Assembly (NCBI GenBank): GCA_029256645.1
Contig: JAQSXM010000064.1
Coordinates: 1-11,502, forward strand
Length of the DNA stretch: 11,502 nucleotides
Source of the DNA: Sporomusa sp.
GTDB lineage: Bacteria > Bacillota_C > Negativicutes > Sporomusales > Sporomusaceae
Reading direction: 5' to 3'
Shown piece by piece: positions 7,810-11,502 of this stretch; position 1 is the first letter of the stretch; each line of letters begins with the position of its first letter. Below the pieces are notes generated by a model. The model was not told where the DNA came from, made no database searches, and worked only from the letters and a program-made list of their open reading frames with translations. Both the position numbers and the translations under genes were made by a program.

Positions 7810-8151
7810 ATGGCAGGAGATTGCATGGAATTAGTGAGTGAACTACAGACAGGAATGGGTCAGGTACAAGCTGAGAGCCCGGAGCTTATGGCCGCATTCG
7901 TGCAGATGGATCAGGCCGCCTATGTGGAAGGGGAATTAGAGCGCAAGTACAAAGAACTGATTGGTATCGGCATTGCTCTGGCCGTACGCTGCGAATATTG
8001 TATGAATATTCATGTTAAAAATGCCTTGGCAGAGGGAGCTACCAGAGAGGAAATACTGGAAGCCGCCGCAGTTGCCGTCGCTTTTGGCGGGTCACCGGCT
8101 ATGGCGTACCTGTCCACCACGATTATGAAAGCGCTTGATGCTTTCGAGTAA
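7810..8151 (+). CDS. AhpD-like/carboxymuconolactone decarboxylase family protein
   Basis: A 113-residue all-alpha protein of the CMD/AhpD family. The redox motif C61-E-Y-C64 is followed by H68, and E49 lies 12 residues before C61. This reproduces the Glu-X11-Cys-X2-Cys-X3-His spacing known from mycobacterial AhpD, a peroxidase-linked disulfide reductase reduced by a lipoylated E2. The histidine that AhpD has between the cysteines is replaced here by Y63. The cysteine pair argues against a true decarboxylase. ATG 7810 follows AGGGAGA at 7799-7805, and the stop overlaps the lipA start by one base. Downstream of acoC, it may exchange electrons with the lipoyl arm or take part in sulfur or peroxide chemistry; that is inference. 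Confidence 0.85.
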   Translation: MAGDCMELVSELQTGMGQVQAESPELMAAFVQMDQAAYVEGELERKYKELIGIGIALAVRCEYCMNIHVKNALAEGATREEILEAAAVAVAFGGSPAMAYLSTTIMKALDAFE

Positions 8152-9032
8152 TGGACAAAACTGCCGGTATGCCTACTGACAGACCACCGTGGCTTACTTT
8201 GCCGGTGCCTGAAGAACCGGCGCTCAACCGTATGAAAGCGCTGCTGGACCAAGGCCGGTTACATACCGTGTGTGAAAGCGCCGACTGTCCCAATATCGGC
8301 GAATGCTTTGGCAATAAGACCTGTACGTTTATGATTTTAGGCAACCACTGTACCCGGAATTGCCGCTTTTGCGCGGTGAACCATGGACTTCCGGAGGCGG
8401 TAGATCATAATGAACCACACATGCTGGCAGCGACTGCTAAGCAGTTAGGGTTAAAACACGTTGTTATTACATCGGTAACCCGGGATGACCTCGCTGATGG
8501 AGGGGCCAGGCAATTTGCTGCAGCTATAGCGACGGTGCGAGACCTGTTGCCTAAGGCCGGTATAGAGGTACTTATTCCGGATTTTAAGGGAAACCGGGAG
8601 GCATTGCAGACTGTGCTCCAGGCTAAACCCAATATCCTTAACCATAATATCGAAACTGTACCTAGACTTTATCCGGTCGTTCGGCCACAGGCGGTTTATT
8701 CGCGTTCCCTGGAACTCATAAACCGGACCAGTCAGGCTGGGGCCGGGATATTGCCCAAATCAGGCTTGATGCTGGGACTCGGTGAAGAGATCGCTGAAGT
8801 AGTTGAAGTAATGAAAGATTTACATCATTGCGGCTGTAAAATGCTGACCCTTGGACAATATCTTAGCCCATCCCCAGATCATTTACCTGTTGTGGAATAC
8901 ATACATCCCGATGTGTTTACATGGCTGGCGCAGGAAGCTCAAAAAATCGGCTTTTCTCAGGTGAGTGCCGGACCGATGGTGCGTAGTTCTTATCACGCCG
9001 GGTACTCTTTTTCCGAACTGGCCCAGGCGTGA
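8151..9032 (+). CDS. lipA: Lipoyl synthase (radical SAM)
   Basis: The 293-residue enzyme that inserts two sulfurs into protein-bound octanoyl groups to make lipoyl groups. Both iron-sulfur clusters are visible: the auxiliary, sulfur-donating cluster ligands C41, C46 and C52 (CX4CX5C) and the radical SAM ligands C67, C71 and C74 (CX3CX2C). The C-terminal RSSYHAG at 278-284 supplies the conserved serine ligand of the auxiliary cluster. The start is coupled to the preceding stop (TAATG). It is full length with all key residues present. A lipoyl synthase gene (acoS) in an aco operon is known from Pelobacter carbinolicus, as I recall, so this location has precedent. Confidence 0.95.
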   Translation: MDKTAGMPTDRPPWLTLPVPEEPALNRMKALLDQGRLHTVCESADCPNIGECFGNKTCTFMILGNHCTRNCRFCAVNHGLPEAVDHNEPHMLAATAKQLGLKHVVITSVTRDDLADGGARQFAAAIATVRDLLPKAGIEVLIPDFKGNREALQTVLQAKPNILNHNIETVPRLYPVVRPQAVYSRSLELINRTSQAGAGILPKSGLMLGLGEEIAEVVEVMKDLHHCGCKMLTLGQYLSPSPDHLPVVEYIHPDVFTWLAQEAQKIGFSQVSAGPMVRSSYHAGYSFSELAQA

Positions 9033-9062
9033 GCCAACCGCCAGTTTTATCCGATGACTAAC

Positions 9063-9117
9063 CCGCTCTAAGACTCGCAGCTTCTGCAAGTGGGAGTTAA
9101 GAGCGGCTAAGTCTCAC
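9063..9117 (+). repeat. Structured intergenic inverted repeats after lipA
   Basis: The 114-bp gap between lipA and the next gene contains overlapping inverted repeats. CCGCTCT (9063-9069) pairs with AGAGCGG (9100-9106), extended by ACTC (9073-9076) with GAGT (9094-9097), and encloses a small GCAG-CTT-CTGC hairpin (9077-9087). Alternatively GTGGGAGTTA (9090-9099) can pair with TAAGTCTCAC (9108-9117) around an 8-nt loop, with one mismatch and one G-T pair. The two folds exclude each other. Only a TTTA follows, so it is not a classical terminator. It may be a dispersed intergenic repeat, an mRNA-processing site or an attenuator. Confidence 0.55.
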
Positions 9118-9146
9118 TTTATCAGTATTCATTAGGAGGGACACGA

Positions 9147-9446
9147 ATGCTTAAAGCAGCCTTTGTTTTTGTTGCGCCTGAGGCCAACAGCAAGCAGCAT
9201 AGGTCGGTGATAACTACCCCTGCTGTGGAATTGACCGTTGTGGGGGTAAGCGATGTTCAGTCAGCTGTTGCGGCAGTGGAAGAGCTTGTTGAACAAGGCA
9301 TAGGAGCTATTGAATTATGCGGTGGTTTTGGACATGAAGGGGTGGCAGCCGTTAAAAAGGCGGCTAATAAGCAGGCTGTTGTCGGCGTAGTACGGTTTGA
9401 TGTTCACCCCGGACTGGATGGAAAAAGCGGCGATGATGTTTTTTGA
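9147..9446 (+). CDS. DUF6506-type conserved hypothetical protein
   Basis: A small 99-residue cytosolic protein with no signal peptide or membrane segment. The sequence, with IELCGGFG at 55-62 (cysteine C58) and the C-terminal RFDVHPG (83-89) followed by GKSGDDVF, fits the family I recall as DUF6506, whose function is unknown. The pattern of alternating hydrophobic strands and an Ala/Val/Glu helix suggests a compact alpha/beta fold. ATG 9147 has an excellent AGGAGG site (9134-9139) at 7-nt spacing, and its translation probably drives that of lipB, which overlaps its stop. A position between lipA and lipB hints at a lipoyl-related task, but nothing in the sequence defines one. Confidence 0.8.
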   Translation: MLKAAFVFVAPEANSKQHRSVITTPAVELTVVGVSDVQSAVAAVEELVEQGIGAIELCGGFGHEGVAAVKKAANKQAVVGVVRFDVHPGLDGKSGDDVF

Positions 9447-10156
9447 GAGAGCAGATTAGCCGTAAAGCCTGCAAGTTATTACTGTTAGGACGCATTCCTT
9501 ACACTGAGGCGTGGCAATTACAACAAGAGATTGCGGCGGCACGCCGCAGCGGCAGCGGTAAAGATACCTTACTGCTTGTTGAGCATTTGCCTGTGTACAC
9601 GCTGGGAAGGTCGGGCAGTAAGTCAAACATTAAGGTCTCAGATGAGGTCCTGTTAACAGCGGGACTTGAGGTCATTGAAGTCGACCGGGGCGGGGATGTC
9701 ACTTATCATGGCCCCGGTCAACTGGTAGGGTATCCGATATTGGACCTCAGGGGCTACCAACAGGACTTGCACCGCTATGCAGAGATGCTTGAGGAAGTCA
9801 TTATCAGGACACTGGACCAATATGGGATAAAGGGCTTCCGGGAAAATGGCTTAACCGGGGTATGGACCGCTAGTGGAAAAATAGCTGCTATCGGCATCGG
9901 GGCGCGCGGCTGGGTAACCATGCACGGTTTTGCCTTGAATGTACATCCTGATATGGATTATTTTGGCTTAATTAATCCTTGTGGTATAACCAATCGACCA
10001 GTTGTGTCAATGCAAGCGCTGGGTGTTGATGTGACCCTTGATAAAGTTAGCAAAAAGATGGTTGAGCAGTTTGCCGATATTTTCGGTGTAGAGTTTTCAT
10101 TAATTAAGCGTGATTGCTTACACGCTGGGCCGGGAAGCCGGTATGGAGGGCAATAA
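9443..10156 (+). CDS. lipB: Lipoyl(octanoyl) transferase LipB
   Basis: The 237-residue enzyme that moves octanoyl from acyl carrier protein to lipoyl-domain lysines, the substrate step before LipA. The family motif RGGDVTYHGPGQLVGYP is at 82-98, the catalytic lysine K146 in GKIAAIG, and the catalytic cysteine C180 in INPCGI. The start is a TTG at 9443 that overlaps the preceding stop (TTGA, 4 nt). An in-frame stop at 9434-9436 rules out a start further upstream, and no strong ribosome site is seen, so translation is probably coupled to the gene before it. The last 15 or so residues, after the core fold, are a short polar tail. Confidence 0.93.
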   Translation: MREQISRKACKLLLLGRIPYTEAWQLQQEIAAARRSGSGKDTLLLVEHLPVYTLGRSGSKSNIKVSDEVLLTAGLEVIEVDRGGDVTYHGPGQLVGYPILDLRGYQQDLHRYAEMLEEVIIRTLDQYGIKGFRENGLTGVWTASGKIAAIGIGARGWVTMHGFALNVHPDMDYFGLINPCGITNRPVVSMQALGVDVTLDKVSKKMVEQFADIFGVEFSLIKRDCLHAGPGSRYGGQ

Positions 10157-11248
10157 ATGGACCTATATCGGCTGGGGGCTATACCGTGGGATGAGACACA
10201 GGCTATCTATCATGCATTGGCACAAAATCAACAGGAAGGGCTGGTCATCTGCCGCCCTGCCGGACGCTGTGTTTGCCTGGGCCTGCATGATGACTTGCTG
10301 CAAGAGGTCGACACGAACTATTGCCAGGGAAATAATATTCCAATTATCAGGCGGGATATCGGCGGCGGCATGGTCTTGCTGGCCGTAGAACAGATCTTTT
10401 TTCAACTGGTATTGCGGGCCGGTAATCCGCTGCTGACAGGCCGGCGAGAAGAATTTTTTACCCGGTTTTTACAACCTGCCATAAAAACATTAGCAGACTT
10501 TTCGATCAAGGCCGTGATTAAACCTCCTGCCGACATTGTTGTTAACGGTAAAAAAATTTCCGGGAACGGTGCCGGCGATATCAATGGTTTTTCAGTGTAT
10601 ACAGGCAATATTTTACTTGCCTTTGACCGAACAGCCATGGCCAATGTCCTCAATGTCACCAGCAGCCGGTTTCGCGAGCAGCTCAGGTTGTCAATGGAGC
10701 GGTATTTAACATCTATGAGTGAAGAACTTGGTTATATGCCGGACTACGGGACAGTCGAAGACTGGTTGGTCTATCATTTTTCAGCATGGCTGGATCTAAA
10801 GCGGGGTGAATACTCCGCAGATCTGCAGCAAGCCGTCAATAAGGCGGCAAAGTACCTAACCAGTCCTGAGTTTTTAAACCTACCTGGCAAGCAGTCCAGG
10901 GTACGTCAGGTAAAGATCAATGAAGGAACTTATGTACGCCTGCATCCATTTCCCCAATGCATCAAGACAACTGTTGCCGGTCAAAGTGGCTGCGGCAACA
11001 GGCGCGGCGGGCCATGCTCAGGTTACGCTATCCTGGTGGTTCAGAATAATAAAATAGTTGAATTTGAGAGTCATGGGCTAACATGCCTGGCGGAATGCAA
11101 GTTGAATTTGCTGGCAACCTGTCTGATTGGCAGCTATTGGCACGAGCGTGATGTCAGGAATGCTTTGGCGCAATGGCTCCACAATGATGAGCGTGGCGCA
11201 GTTAAAGTTTTTAAAGACACACTAATTGATTGGATACTAGCTAGATAG
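10157..11248 (+). CDS. Divergent lipoate-protein ligase A-like protein with Cys-rich C-terminus
   Basis: A 363-residue protein whose N-terminal ~240 residues match the LplA/BPL fold. RRDIGGG (65-71) corresponds to the RRxSGGG lipoate-binding loop and GKKISGNGAGD (131-141) to the catalytic GxKISGSA loop, with K133 as the expected key lysine. The usual VxHD after GGG is replaced by MVLLAVEQ, and the usual HHGTLL by YTGNILL, so ordinary ligase activity is not assured. The C-terminal ~100 residues carry six cysteines (268, 279, 287, 310, 314, 322) plus H306. Part of this region (about 291-340) resembles in pattern the small accessory domain of LplA. ATG 10157 abuts the lipB stop, with GGAGGG at 10145-10150. 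It could be a lipoate ligase, an octanoyl/lipoyl amidotransferase, or a metal- or redox-linked variant. Confidence 0.8.
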   Translation: MDLYRLGAIPWDETQAIYHALAQNQQEGLVICRPAGRCVCLGLHDDLLQEVDTNYCQGNNIPIIRRDIGGGMVLLAVEQIFFQLVLRAGNPLLTGRREEFFTRFLQPAIKTLADFSIKAVIKPPADIVVNGKKISGNGAGDINGFSVYTGNILLAFDRTAMANVLNVTSSRFREQLRLSMERYLTSMSEELGYMPDYGTVEDWLVYHFSAWLDLKRGEYSADLQQAVNKAAKYLTSPEFLNLPGKQSRVRQVKINEGTYVRLHPFPQCIKTTVAGQSGCGNRRGGPCSGYAILVVQNNKIVEFESHGLTCLAECKLNLLATCLIGSYWHERDVRNALAQWLHNDERGAVKVFKDTLIDWILAR

Positions 11249-11268
11249 AACATAGGGAGTGATTTTTA

Positions 11269-11502
11269 GTGGCACAGTATGACATTCCGCAAGAACTCTA
11301 TTATACAAACGATCACGCGTGGGTGAAGGTGGAAGGGAGCACAGTTCGTATTGGCATCACCGATTTTATGCAAAAATTGGCAGGAGAGATTACCTTTATC
11401 CGGATTCCCCGTGTGGGCAAAGCACTTGCGGCCGGTGCAACGCTCAGCTCAATCCAGTCGGGTAAGTGGGCTGGCAAGATTCAGGTGCCGATGGCGGGAA
11501 AG
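11269..11502 (+). CDS. GcvH-like lipoyl carrier protein, 3' end outside window
   Basis: The first 78 codons of a glycine cleavage H-protein-like gene, running off the window in frame. The family start is clear: YYTNDHAWVKVEG (11-23) matches the HxWxK region, followed by IGITDFMQKLAGEI. The lipoylated lysine is expected at K66 in IQSGKWAGKI. The usual context is ESVKA, so the conserved glutamate is glutamine here and the following residues differ. GTG 11269 has AGGGAG (11254-11259) 9 nt upstream. No gcvT or gcvP is seen, and the neighbour is an LplA-like protein, so it may be a dedicated lipoyl carrier or lipoylation relay protein rather than part of glycine cleavage. Confidence 0.82.
   Translation, partial: MAQYDIPQELYYTNDHAWVKVEGSTVRIGITDFMQKLAGEITFIRIPRVGKALAAGATLSSIQSGKWAGKIQVPMAGK

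Noticed and set aside
10217..10232. TTGGCACAAAATCAAC resembling a -24 element inside the lplA-like gene
   Set aside because: There is no TTGC at the -12 position, and it lies within coding sequence.
10110..10388. Frame of 92 codons overlapping the lipB/lplA-like junction
   Set aside because: It is out of frame with both real genes, which carry conserved motifs across the same bases.

Overview
The window looks like chromosomal DNA of an anaerobic, acetoin-using Firmicute. Strong Shine-Dalgarno sites, a sigma-54 controlled aco operon and the protein sequences suggest a Negativicute/Sporomusaceae-type or clostridial host. That placement is inferred from sequence style, not proven. Everything recognisable is on the + strand.

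Layout: (1) Positions 2-595 hold the 3' part of an AT-rich SMC/ABC-like AAA ATPase gene that appears unrelated to the rest. (2) Positions 596-892 are a gap with a patchy GC-rich block and a possible promoter. (3) Positions 893-2872 encode AcoR, a GAF-PAS-AAA+-Fis sigma-54 activator. (4) Positions 2873-3141 are a compact control region: a cluster of TGTAGCGT/ACGCTACA-type sites likely bound by AcoR, a strong intrinsic terminator for acoR, and a near-consensus -24/-12 promoter. (5) Positions 3142-7768 encode a Lin0512-family protein, AcoA and AcoB (E1 alpha and beta), AcoX (NAD-kinase-like) and AcoC (lipoyl E2). (6) Positions 7810-11502 encode an AhpD-like CxxC protein, lipoyl synthase LipA, a DUF6506-type protein, octanoyltransferase LipB, an unusual LplA-like protein with a cysteine-rich C-terminal part, and the start of a divergent GcvH-like protein.

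How it fits together: AcoR probably senses acetoin and switches on the -24/-12 promoter. AcoA/B (thiamine diphosphate) would cleave acetoin to acetaldehyde and an acetyl group, and AcoC would pass the acetyl group to CoA on its lipoyl arm. The E3 (dihydrolipoamide dehydrogenase) is not in the window and may lie downstream. LipB and LipA can build the lipoyl group. The LplA-like and GcvH-like proteins suggest an extra transfer or carrier step. Gene spacing is tight (1-nt overlaps at acoX/acoC and ahpD-like/lipA, a 4-nt overlap at DUF6506/lipB, directly abutting lipB/lplA-like), so most of 3142-11502 is probably one transcript. A structured 114-bp gap after lipA is the main possible break.

The most interesting part is the second half: a catabolic lipoyl-dependent complex with its own apparent lipoylation set, interleaved with small conserved proteins of unknown role (Lin0512, AcoX, DUF6506, AhpD-like).
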